Source: Chromatiales bacterium
GTDB lineage: Bacteria; Pseudomonadota; Gammaproteobacteria; Chromatiales; Chromatiaceae
Assembly: GCA_024639625.1 (NCBI GenBank)
Contig: JAHEIA010000094.1
Span: 1 to 8,919 of the forward strand
Reading direction: 5' to 3'
DNA: 8,919 nucleotides
The notes beneath the pieces are model-generated. The model saw nothing but the letters and a program-made list of their open reading frames with translations, had not been told where the DNA came from and searched no databases. The first letter of the stretch is position 1; every line of letters starts with the position of its first letter. This document shows, piece after piece, positions 1 to 5,808 of this stretch. The position numbers and the translations under genes are program-made.

Positions 1-75
1 CAATATGTCCTCCACCCTTTGAGAATATGGTGTCTACGGATGCTGAACACCAATGACAAGACACAACAAATGATC

Positions 76-91
76 CCCCAATAGTTTGGGG
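76..91. repeat. Small GC-capped hairpin upstream of the sulfotransferase
   Basis: A perfect 6-bp inverted repeat, CCCCAA (76-81) and TTGGGG (86-91), encloses a four-base loop. No T run follows on either strand, so it is not a canonical intrinsic terminator. It lies in the 257-nt stretch before the first gene, where I can support no gene. It could end the transcript of a gene lying left of the window, or be chance. Confidence 0.3.
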
Positions 92-242
92 TATGAATGC
101 TCCAATACCGGATGCCCGAACCTTGCAAGCAAGTCTGTAGCCCATTTGAACCGAAATTCATTGCTCAACTCCCCGCCAGCCCGACGACAGCCGGCAGCGG
201 AAACATTCTTTTAGCTGCACTGCTTTTATCCGAATAATTCTG

Positions 243-248
243 AGGAAG
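243..248 (+). promoter_or_regulatory. Ribosome binding site of the sulfotransferase
   Basis: AGGAAG lies nine bases before the ATG at 258, which is a good Shine-Dalgarno match and spacing. It supports that ATG as the start. No convincing -35/-10 pair was found in the upstream sequence by eye. Confidence 0.6.
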
Positions 249-257
249 CCGAAACGC

Positions 258-1040
258 ATGGACAATTTCCCCAATATATTTATTGTCGGCGTCATGAAAG
301 GAGGGACGACAATCCTGCATGAGAACCTTTGCAAGCACCCTCTTGTATTCGGCGGGTTAGCAAAAGAAATCAACTATTACGGACTCAATCAGTATTTGGG
401 CCCTGATTGGTACAAGAAACAATTTCCTAATGTCCCAGAAGGTGGTATAGCAGTCGATGCGAGCCCGATATATTTCGCACTTTCCGGATCATCCGGATGC
501 ATTCCTCACTGCATCAAAGCTGATCAAGCGGATGCGAAAATATTGATCGTTAGCCGTGATCCGGTTGAACGAGCACTTTCCCACTTTTTTCACCTGAAGA
601 ATATAAACAAGATTGAGGCTCTCGCTGATGTTAACGAAAATGATTTTTTCTTGAGAGATTTCAAGAAAGCCTGTTCCCCTGTTGAAGCAATGGATTGGCA
701 CTTAGCACGAATATTGGAGGCAAGTCATTATTTGTGGCCATACTTGATGTTCAAGAATGTATTTGGCAAAGAAAATATTATGGTCATCGACAACAATGAC
801 CTGAGAGTAGACGCAAGAAAGACAATGTCATCCGTTTTCGAATTTCTCGAGCTAGACCCCGTCTACGACAAGTCGTTCGAAGAGATTCGCTACTCCCTTG
901 GTACTAATTACATTTCTTTATGTGAAGAAGCATTTAACGCACTATCTGAGGCGCTGTACCCATCCTATAGATTATTTTGCAGCACGGCGGGCCTCCCCTA
1001 CACGACTCTAGACTTAAAAAAAAAAGAAGGAATTAGCTAG
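258..1040 (+). CDS. PAPS-dependent sulfotransferase domain protein (possibly the N-terminal half of a frameshifted fusion)
   Basis: This predicted cytoplasmic enzyme of 260 residues would transfer sulfate from PAPS to a hydroxyl or amino group, probably on a surface polysaccharide; the acceptor is unknown. The 5'-phosphosulfate-binding loop GVMKGGTT is at residues 11-18, with Lys14 the expected PAPS ligand. KEINYY at 36-41 sits where heparan-sulfate N-sulfotransferases have their catalytic Glu. DASPIYF is at 67-73. The 3'-phosphate-binding segment ILIVSRDPVERALSHF is at 95-110, with Arg100 and Ser108 as the expected ligands. The C-terminal pattern EALYPSYRLF (231-240) is typical of the end of such domains, so the domain is complete. 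There is no signal peptide or membrane segment. The gene is clearly more AT-rich than the genes from 2226 onward, suggesting acquisition. The last codons run through an A10 tract, and a one-base change there would join this frame to the SGNH frame downstream. The family call is confident; the substrate is not known. Confidence 0.88.
   Translation: MDNFPNIFIVGVMKGGTTILHENLCKHPLVFGGLAKEINYYGLNQYLGPDWYKKQFPNVPEGGIAVDASPIYFALSGSSGCIPHCIKADQADAKILIVSRDPVERALSHFFHLKNINKIEALADVNENDFFLRDFKKACSPVEAMDWHLARILEASHYLWPYLMFKNVFGKENIMVIDNNDLRVDARKTMSSVFEFLELDPVYDKSFEEIRYSLGTNYISLCEEAFNALSEALYPSYRLFCSTAGLPYTTLDLKKKEGIS
1016..1025 (+). other. A10 homopolymer at the junction of the sulfotransferase and SGNH frames (candidate slippage or phase-variation site)
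   Basis: Ten consecutive A residues follow CTT and precede GAAGG. The sulfotransferase frame stops at 1038-1040. The SGNH frame has a TAA at 1015-1017 and is open from 1018. A shift between them can therefore happen only within 1018-1037, and most of the A run lies inside that span. Loss of one A, or gain of two, reads DLKKKKELARF and continues into the SGNH domain. A runs of nine or ten are known sites of RNA-polymerase slippage in bacteria, of slipped-strand mutation, and of sequencing error. A -1 ribosomal shift would enter the wrong frame. An SD-like AGAAGGA (1025-1031) follows directly. Confidence 0.7.
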
Positions 1041-2001
1041 GTTCTCTAGTCCTATCAAAAATAGCGTACTTATCAATGATGATGTTTCAATAGGGCAGGA
1101 CGACTGGCTATTCCTAACCGGCGGAACGAACAGCGTTCTACAATACTACATCAACAGATCTCACTTCTCCGACAAGGAAGTGCAAGATTGGTGCGACCTA
1201 TTGCATACAAGAGGAGCCAATCTGAAAAAGCGCGGAATTTCCTATTTACACTTGTTTGCGCCGGACAAACTATCAATCTACGGAGACTTTCTCGGCGAGA
1301 CCCTAAGTATTCCCGGACCATCCGAACGAGTAGTTTCTGAATCTCGCGTTCGCGGAAATCAGAACCTTATTATGGACACGACAAACTTATTAAAATCCAA
1401 GCGTTTTGATGGGGAATTACTCTACTGGAGAACAGATAGCCACTGGAGCAGTTACGGAGCCTATCAGGTTTATCTGGAGGCATGTAACATTCTAAAAATT
1501 TCTCCTGTCGTAAGCATTCAGAAGTTCTCGGCACAAGAATTATTTGTTTTGTGGGATCTCGGTGCGAAATTGGACCCACCGGTAAAGGAGCGATCGAAGG
1601 TAGTCTCTATTCAACGAAATGCAAAACTCGAGTTTCAAAATGAATTGGTGAAGTTTAAGGAGGAACATGACAACAAGAACGAGGCCACCTTACACGTCGG
1701 ATCCAGGGTTATCTTCAAAAACCCGGCTGCGGAACACAAGCAGAAATTGATATTATTCGGGGACTCTTTTGCCGAGTATCGGCCCTATTACCTGACCGCC
1801 ATGTTTGCCGAAACATTTTCAGAGGTGCATTTTGTTTGGCACTCCAGTCTGGACTACAAGTACATAGATCTAATTTCCCCTGACATCGTTATATCAGAGC
1901 TTGCCGAACGGTTTGTAACTAGACTGCCAACAGATACGGTCGATATCGATAAATTCGCGAGCGATAAATTAGATAGTTTCTTATCCCATCGCTCGGAGTA
2001 G
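1018..2001 (+). CDS. AlgX/AlgJ-type SGNH O-acetyltransferase-like protein, lacking its own normal start
   Basis: This frame encodes an SGNH-fold domain like those that O-acetylate alginate and other exopolysaccharides. The first standard start codon is GTG at 1180 (273 residues), with no clear ribosome site. The upstream in-frame sequence is plainly part of the domain: GQDDWLFLTGGTN, from 1093, matches the conserved opening (G-x-D-x-WLFL) of AlgX/AlgJ-like proteins. No ATG, GTG or TTG occurs between 1018 and 1180. Counting from the GTG, the Asp-x-His of RTDSHWSSYG is at 86 and 88. The serine nucleophile is in ILFGDSF (Ser196), and ISELAERF (239-245) is near the end. The catalytic Asp, His and Ser are all present. 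No signal peptide or membrane helix is visible, although AlgX and AlgJ work in the periplasm. A cytoplasmic role fused or coupled to the sulfotransferase is my inference. An esterase of the same fold is the alternative. The frame may be a pseudogene half if the A10 tract is a real mutation. Confidence 0.75.
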   Translation, partial: KKKKELARFSSPIKNSVLINDDVSIGQDDWLFLTGGTNSVLQYYINRSHFSDKEVQDWCDLLHTRGANLKKRGISYLHLFAPDKLSIYGDFLGETLSIPGPSERVVSESRVRGNQNLIMDTTNLLKSKRFDGELLYWRTDSHWSSYGAYQVYLEACNILKISPVVSIQKFSAQELFVLWDLGAKLDPPVKERSKVVSIQRNAKLEFQNELVKFKEEHDNKNEATLHVGSRVIFKNPAAEHKQKLILFGDSFAEYRPYYLTAMFAETFSEVHFVWHSSLDYKYIDLISPDIVISELAERFVTRLPTDTVDIDKFASDKLDSFLSHRSE

Positions 2002-2003
2002 AT

Positions 2004-2060
2004 ATGGACCTGCGTGCACTAATCCGCCTGCTTCAGGTCATTGGAGAGACCGAGATCTAG
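2004..2060 (+). CDS. Possible 18-codon ORF or gene remnant after the SGNH gene
   Basis: ATG at 2004 follows the SGNH stop (1999-2001) by two bases, with GGAG at 1995-1998 as a possible ribosome site. It encodes 18 residues beginning MDLRALIRLLQ, then stops with TAG. The same frame is open again after that stop as far as a TGA near 2210, which could mean a decayed longer gene. I recognise no family, and its length gives no statistical support. It may be only spacer. Confidence 0.2.
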   Translation: MDLRALIRLLQVIGETEI

Positions 2061-2179
2061 AGATTCTTTGCCGAACAGCTCATTAGTATCCGATTTCGCC
2101 TGCCATCATGTCCATCGGAGCCGTCACGAGACCGGCGAGTAAGTCGGTGGTCGGTAATTCCCGCCAACGAACCGGATGG

Positions 2180-2198
2180 AGTTTTGCCGGGCAAAATT
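2180..2198. repeat. Short palindrome in the spacer between island and amidase gene
   Basis: TTTTGC (2182-2187) pairs with GCAAAA (2191-2196) around a three-base CGG loop, with A-T and G-T pairs extending it at both ends. It lies between two convergent transcription units, where a two-way terminator would be useful. The stem is weak in G/C and no T run follows the loop side on either strand, so termination is uncertain. Confidence 0.3.
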
Positions 2199-2203
2199 GT
2201 CGT

Positions 2204-2232
2204 AGGTTGAACATGCGACCGCTCTTCAACCT
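2204..2232 (-). terminator. Hairpin over the amiC stop codon, possible weak terminator
   Basis: AGGTTGAA (2204-2211) and TTCAACCT (2225-2232) form a perfect 8-bp inverted repeat with a 13-base loop. One arm contains the amidase stop codon (2226-2228). No T run follows directly on the minus strand, although a short AATTTT occurs about ten bases further on. It may help end the amiC message or be a by-product of the local duplication that also gave the 17-bp direct repeat. Confidence 0.3.
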
Positions 2233-2282
2233 TCCGGAATCCGCAGCACCTGTCCGACTCGAATTCGATCGCTCTTCAACCT
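2216..2282. repeat. Imperfect 17-bp direct repeat at the 3' end of amiC
   Basis: CGACCGCTCTTCAACCT at 2216-2232 and CGATCGCTCTTCAACCT at 2266-2282 match at 16 of 17 positions and are 50 bases apart. The inner copy lies within the LysM codons for NRLKSDR. The outer copy is read in another phase and supplies the TGA stop of amiC. Flanking bases do not match, so this is not a longer tandem duplication. Confidence 0.6.
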
Positions 2283-3530
2283 GTTGGCCTTTCGCAAGTC
2301 ATTGAGACTGACTCTGTACTGCTTAGCGATATCCGATAAGGTATCGCCGCGCTCGATGATATGTTCGTAGCTCTTGCGTTCCGCCAACAGGGTTCCCGGC
2401 GGCGGGCTGCGCAGAAAATAGTCACGAATCCCGCTGAGCAGGGCCTGCGCCAACTTCTGCTGGTGAGCGCTGTCGTTGAGTTTTCGCTCCTCGCTCGGGT
2501 TGGATATGAAGGCGGTTTCCACGAGCACGGAAGGAATATCGGGCGACTTCAATACCATGAATCCAGCCTGCTGCACGTGTCGTTTGTGCATTTTGCCAAC
2601 CTGCCTCAACTCCGCCAGCAACTCGGAGGCCACCTCGTTGCTCGCCTCCATAGTGGCTGCCTGCGATAGATCGAGCAACACCGAGGCTAACAGGTCGTCC
2701 TTGTCATCCAGGCTGACACCGCCGATCAGGTCCGCCGCGTTCTCGCTATGGGCCAACCAGCGGGCAGCTTCGCTGGAAGCACCTCGCTGCGACAAAGTGA
2801 ACACCGAGGAACCCCGCGCACCCCGGTTCTTAAACGCGTCTGCATGGATCGAAACAAACAGATCCGCCCTTTGTTGGTGGGCTTTGCGCATGCGCTGGCG
2901 AAGCCCGATATAGTAGTCACCGTTGCGAATAAGGACCGCCTTCATCCCGGGTTCGCGGTCCACCAAGCGGGCCAACTTCTGGGCGATCGCCAAGGTAACA
3001 TCCTTTTCGTATACACCGGACGGTCCCTTGGCGCCCGGGTCTTCGCCACCGTGGCCGGCATCGATGGCGATCACCACATCTCGACTCCGCAGCAGTGGAT
3101 CGGCCAGAGATTTGCGGACCTCTCGAACCTGGTTCTGCTCAGATGCTCTCGCGTACAGATCGACGACCAGACGATGTCCGTAACGGCTGTTGGGCTTGAG
3201 CACAAAGCTTTTCGGGCGCACCGGGACGTTCAGATCGAAGACCACACGCAGATCGCTGCCGTTGCGCGTGGAACTGCGGATGCGGGCCACGTAGGGATCC
3301 TTCGCCAATGTGCGGGGAAGTTCCGTGTGCAGACGACTAGCGAGTAGATCGACCACCAGCCGATCCGGTTTCTCAAGCGAAAAGACCTTGTGCTCGACGC
3401 TCTCCGAGACGTCGAAAACCATACGCGTATAGTCGGGGGACACCCAATGCCGTACGCCAGTGACCTCTACGCCCATCACATGGGATGACAGGAGCCAGAG
3501 GAACACAAACAGGATCAGATTCTTTTTCAT
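2226..3530 (-). CDS. amiC: N-acetylmuramoyl-L-alanine amidase with AMIN and LysM domains (AmiB/AmiC type)
   Basis: This exported zinc amidase cuts the bond between N-acetylmuramic acid and the stem-peptide L-alanine, mainly to split septal peptidoglycan so daughter cells separate. From the chosen ATG it has 434 residues. A signal peptide occupies about 1-21 (MKKN, then a hydrophobic stretch). An AMIN domain for septal localisation spans about 22-125. The Amidase_3 domain at 153-372 has zinc ligands His160 (DAGHGG), Glu175 and His229 (SIHADA), plus catalytic Glu338 (VETAFISN). A C-terminal LysM follows at 387-433 (GDTLSDIA ... VGQVLRIP). An in-frame ATG at 3575 would add 15 residues. I prefer 3530 because the hydrophobic core then follows a short Lys-rich start, and neither ATG has a strong ribosome site. 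It is third in the nnr-tsaE-amiC line. mutL, which often follows an amidase gene of this type in gammaproteobacteria, is absent. The domain architecture resembles E. coli AmiB plus a LysM, so the label amiB is equally defensible. Confidence 0.93.
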   Translation of the reverse strand: MKKNLILFVFLWLLSSHVMGVEVTGVRHWVSPDYTRMVFDVSESVEHKVFSLEKPDRLVVDLLASRLHTELPRTLAKDPYVARIRSSTRNGSDLRVVFDLNVPVRPKSFVLKPNSRYGHRLVVDLYARASEQNQVREVRKSLADPLLRSRDVVIAIDAGHGGEDPGAKGPSGVYEKDVTLAIAQKLARLVDREPGMKAVLIRNGDYYIGLRQRMRKAHQQRADLFVSIHADAFKNRGARGSSVFTLSQRGASSEAARWLAHSENAADLIGGVSLDDKDDLLASVLLDLSQAATMEASNEVASELLAELRQVGKMHKRHVQQAGFMVLKSPDIPSVLVETAFISNPSEERKLNDSAHQQKLAQALLSGIRDYFLRSPPPGTLLAERKSYEHIIERGDTLSDIAKQYRVSLNDLRKANRLKSDRIRVGQVLRIPEG

Positions 3531-3611
3531 TCGCCCGCTGATCGCCGCCTGCTGCCGGAATCTGCTACGAAACATAGCACAAATTCTATCAAATTTCTAT
3601 ATATCTCCTCA

Positions 3612-3632
3612 GGATAGCGCATATTCCTATCC
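3612..3632. repeat. Inverted repeat in the amiC leader
   Basis: GGATAG (3612-3617) and CTATCC (3627-3632) form a perfect 6-bp inverted repeat with a nine-base centre. It lies in the AT-rich 128-nt gap between the tsaE stop and the amiC start. The position fits an operator or a leader hairpin for amiC, but nothing identifies a regulator. A GAGGAG-ATATATAG stretch just downstream on the minus strand has no start codon at a useful distance. Confidence 0.25.
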
Positions 3633-3658
3633 CGCCCTCTAGCATATTGCTCAAGCCA

Positions 3659-4114
3659 CTAGGCATTCTCCATCCGTCGCATCAACTCCCGACCGGTGGC
3701 TGAACGCGCCACCATCCGCACCTGCCGACCAAGTCCAGCATAGCTCAGGTTAACTTCCAGGTCGGCGGGGGGCAGCCCGCCGCTCCCCCTTTCCGGCCAC
3801 TCGACCAGGATCAAGGCATGGTCATCGAGCAGATCGCGCAGCCCGAGGTATTCCAGTTCCTCCGGGTCCGCAAGCCGGTACAGGTCGAGGTGGTAACAGC
3901 GAAGAGCGCCAACCGAGTAGGGTTCGAGCAGGGTATAGGTGGGACTCTTCACGGCGCCCGAATAGCCAAGGGCGCGCAGAAAACCCCTTACCAGGGTGGT
4001 CTTTCCCGTTCCCAGGTCCCCCCGCAGGTAAATCACGCCGGGTGCACGACAGACCCGAGCCAAACGTGCGCCGAGCGCCTCCTGCGCCGGCGCAGATTCG
4101 ATATCAAATTGCAT
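3659..4114 (-). CDS. tsaE: tRNA t6A synthesis ATPase TsaE
   Basis: TsaE is the ATPase that drives the TsaBD complex in making threonylcarbamoyl-adenosine (t6A) at position 37 of ANN-decoding tRNAs, in the cytoplasm. The 151-residue product has the usual family length. The Walker A loop GDLGTGKTT is at 32-40. The conserved SPTYTL is at 57-62, HLDLYR at 75-80 and LVEWPER at 103-109, the Walker-B-like segment. A longer in-frame reading reaches 4246, but its extra residues are Cys/Pro-rich and lie over the nnr coding sequence. The ATG at 4114 gives the normal TsaE start. That ATG overlaps the end of nnr by 11 nt, which suggests translational coupling and shared transcription. The adjacency nnr-tsaE-amidase is well conserved in gammaproteobacteria. 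Confidence 0.94.
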   Translation of the reverse strand: MQFDIESAPAQEALGARLARVCRAPGVIYLRGDLGTGKTTLVRGFLRALGYSGAVKSPTYTLLEPYSVGALRCYHLDLYRLADPEELEYLGLRDLLDDHALILVEWPERGSGGLPPADLEVNLSYAGLGRQVRMVARSATGRELMRRMENA

Positions 4115-5624
4115 CTCGGATTTGTCCCGGATTAAGCAAGGGGCGCAGCTCGGCGAACAGATCCGTCGCCAGCAGACCACGCTCACCGGTGCGGGCGGCT
4201 CGGTCGGCTGCCGCCCCATGCAGGCTGACACCCAGAGCGGCGGCATCCTCTAGTTCCAATCCCTGCGCAATCAAGCCGGCGATGAGGCCGGTCAGCACGT
4301 CACCCATACCGCCGGAGGCCATGCCGGGATTGCCTTCGCTGCAAACCGCCACAGGCCTTCCCGCCCCTCCTTGCACCAGGGTCCCGGACCCTTTCAAGAC
4401 GCTGACGCCGCCGAATCTTTCTTGTAGCGCGCGGACCGCTGCAAAGCGATTTGCTTGGATGTCGCCGGGCGTCCATCCGAGCAACCGGGCCGCTTCGCCC
4501 GGATGCGGCGTGAGTACCCAGTGCGCTCGTGAGCGGGCATCTTCTATCAGTAGGTTGAGGGCGTCCGCGTCGACCACCAACGGCAAATCGCTAGCGAGTA
4601 CCTGCTCGAGCAGCCTCCGCCCCCAATCCCCGCGCCCCAGACCGGGGCCGATGGCTACTACCGTGGCCCGCCGCAGGAGCGACCCCAGCGCCTCGGCATC
4701 CGCGACTCCGTGGCACATGAGCTCAGGACAAGACGCGCACAAGCAAGAGGCGTGTTCCGGGTGTGTTGCCAGACTTACCAGGCCGGCCCCGGTACGCGCT
4801 GCGGCCTCCGCCGCCATGCGCGCAGCGCCGGCGAATCCGGGTGCACCCCCTACCACCAGGACGTGTCCGAAATGGCCCTTGTGAGCGCTCCGCCGCCGCG
4901 GGGTCAGCAGTCCGGACAAACGAGCCCAATCGATGCGCCGAGCAGCGGCGATTTGGCCTCGGTATAACTGAGCCGGAACCTGCAGGGCATCGAAGTGGAT
5001 CCGACCGCAGTGTTCCGCTGCCTCCCCAGTGAACATCCCTTGCTTGAGACCGATGAAGCTGACACTGAGTGCTGCCTTGATCGCGCTGCCCAAGACCTGG
5101 CCGGTATCCGAATGCAATCCAGAAGGGACATCCAGGGCAAGCACGGGGGCCGCGTGCTCATTGATTTCCTGCAAGGCTCGCGCCCAGGCCCCGGTGACGT
5201 CGCGCTGCAACCCGGTACCGAAAACCCCATCAACGATCACCTCCGTCGCCCTGGACAATTGACCTCCAACCTCGGTGCGGCCTCCCGCTTCGCTATAGGC
5301 CAACGCCATCGACAGTGCGTCGCCGCCCAACCGCTCCGGATCGCCCAGCTGCAACACGCGCACACGGAGCCCTGCCTCTAGCGCCAGCCTCGCTACCACA
5401 TAACCATCACCGCCATTATTTCCGACACCGCAGACGACCGTCAGGTCCCGCGCATCGGGCCAGGTACGCCGCAGCAGGTCGAAAGCGGCGCGCCCCGCCC
5501 GTTGCATGAGGGTGGCACCGGGGATCGAGAATTTCTCGATCGCAGCCCGATCCAGTTCCCGCACCTGCTCCGCCCGGTACAGGGCGTAGGGAAGCCGGTC
5601 CACAGCGGGCATCACGCGGTACAT
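4104..5624 (-). CDS. nnr: Bifunctional NAD(P)H-hydrate repair enzyme (epimerase plus ADP-dependent dehydratase)
   Basis: Nnr rescues damaged NADH and NADPH. Its N-terminal YjeF_N domain interconverts R- and S-NAD(P)HX, and its C-terminal ribokinase-like domain dehydrates S-NAD(P)HX using ADP. The 506-residue length is normal for the fused bacterial form. The epimerase half is about 14-225, with GNNGGDGY at 68-75 and ALDVPSG at 163-169. The dehydratase half is about 235-500, with HKGHFGHVLVVGG (248-260), GPGLG (326-330), TPHPGEAARLL (372-382), LKGSGT (410-415) and the phosphate-binding GGMGDVLTG (438-446). All hallmark motifs are present, so both activities are expected. The start is fixed by a strong ribosome site. 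It is first of the minus-strand line and is divergent from queG. Older names are yjeF and nnrD/nnrE. Confidence 0.95.
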   Translation of the reverse strand: MYRVMPAVDRLPYALYRAEQVRELDRAAIEKFSIPGATLMQRAGRAAFDLLRRTWPDARDLTVVCGVGNNGGDGYVVARLALEAGLRVRVLQLGDPERLGGDALSMALAYSEAGGRTEVGGQLSRATEVIVDGVFGTGLQRDVTGAWARALQEINEHAAPVLALDVPSGLHSDTGQVLGSAIKAALSVSFIGLKQGMFTGEAAEHCGRIHFDALQVPAQLYRGQIAAARRIDWARLSGLLTPRRRSAHKGHFGHVLVVGGAPGFAGAARMAAEAAARTGAGLVSLATHPEHASCLCASCPELMCHGVADAEALGSLLRRATVVAIGPGLGRGDWGRRLLEQVLASDLPLVVDADALNLLIEDARSRAHWVLTPHPGEAARLLGWTPGDIQANRFAAVRALQERFGGVSVLKGSGTLVQGGAGRPVAVCSEGNPGMASGGMGDVLTGLIAGLIAQGLELEDAAALGVSLHGAAADRAARTGERGLLATDLFAELRPLLNPGQIRDAI

Positions 5625-5629
5625 GGGCT

Positions 5630-5638
5630 CTCCTCCTC
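5630..5638 (-). promoter_or_regulatory. Strong ribosome binding site of nnr
   Basis: On the minus strand GAGGAGGAG ends five bases before the ATG at 5624, with AGGAG cores at usable spacing. It fixes the nnr start and is the best Shine-Dalgarno match on this strand. The 184-nt gap between nnr and queG must hold divergent promoters, but I could not pick convincing -35/-10 pairs. Confidence 0.65.
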
Positions 5639-5791
5639 GGCGAAACCGGGACTTCCGGTGGCGAATGCAGCAAACTTAACCTGAAAATCGGTTACTCACT
5701 AGTCTCAAGGGATAAGCGCGTATTCGGGCTGTAGCCCAGCCCCCTGGCTGGTTGGTTGCTGCGGGGCCGCAAATTCTATCCAATACAGTGC

Positions 5792-5797
5792 AGGAGG
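5792..5797 (+). promoter_or_regulatory. Ribosome binding site deciding the queG start
   Basis: A full AGGAGG consensus lies 11 bases before GTG 5809 and 14 before GTG 5812. In-frame TTG 5752 and GTG 5788 lie upstream of it, so they cannot use it. The site therefore favours one of the two adjacent GTG codons. Confidence 0.55.
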
Positions 5798-5808
5798 GCA
5801 TTCGTCTT

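Noticed and set aside
1..84. Plus-strand frame open from the first base to a TAG at 82-84, as a possible tail of an upstream gene
   Set aside because: Only 27 codons with no recognisable motif; an open stretch of this length is common by chance in AT-rich DNA.
34..210. Minus-strand open frame at the left edge reading ...LLARFGHPVLEHSYP...
   Set aside because: It looks protein-like and faintly recalls the GHPVLLVETF segment of DUF4338 proteins, but it has no ATG, only a TTG at 168, no other matching motif, and ends after about 45 codons. The likeness is too weak to annotate.
1016..1030. A -1 ribosomal frameshift of the A-AAA-AAG kind at the A tract
   Set aside because: The direction is wrong: a -1 shift, like one extra A, enters a frame other than the SGNH frame. 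A +1 ribosomal shift, loss of one A or gain of two is needed.
2748..3347. Plus-strand ORF of 199 codons inside the amidase gene
   Set aside because: It is antisense to the catalytic domain of a well-supported amidase and has no motif of its own.
4042..4884. Long plus-strand ORF of 280 codons
   Set aside because: It lies antisense to nnr and tsaE and its product is low-complexity, rich in Pro, Ala, Ser and Arg, as expected from a GC-rich shadow frame.
5726..5737. GGGC-TGTA-GCCC stem in the nnr/queG gap as a terminator or operator
   Set aside because: A four-base-pair stem in GC-rich DNA is expected by chance, and there is no T run or second copy.
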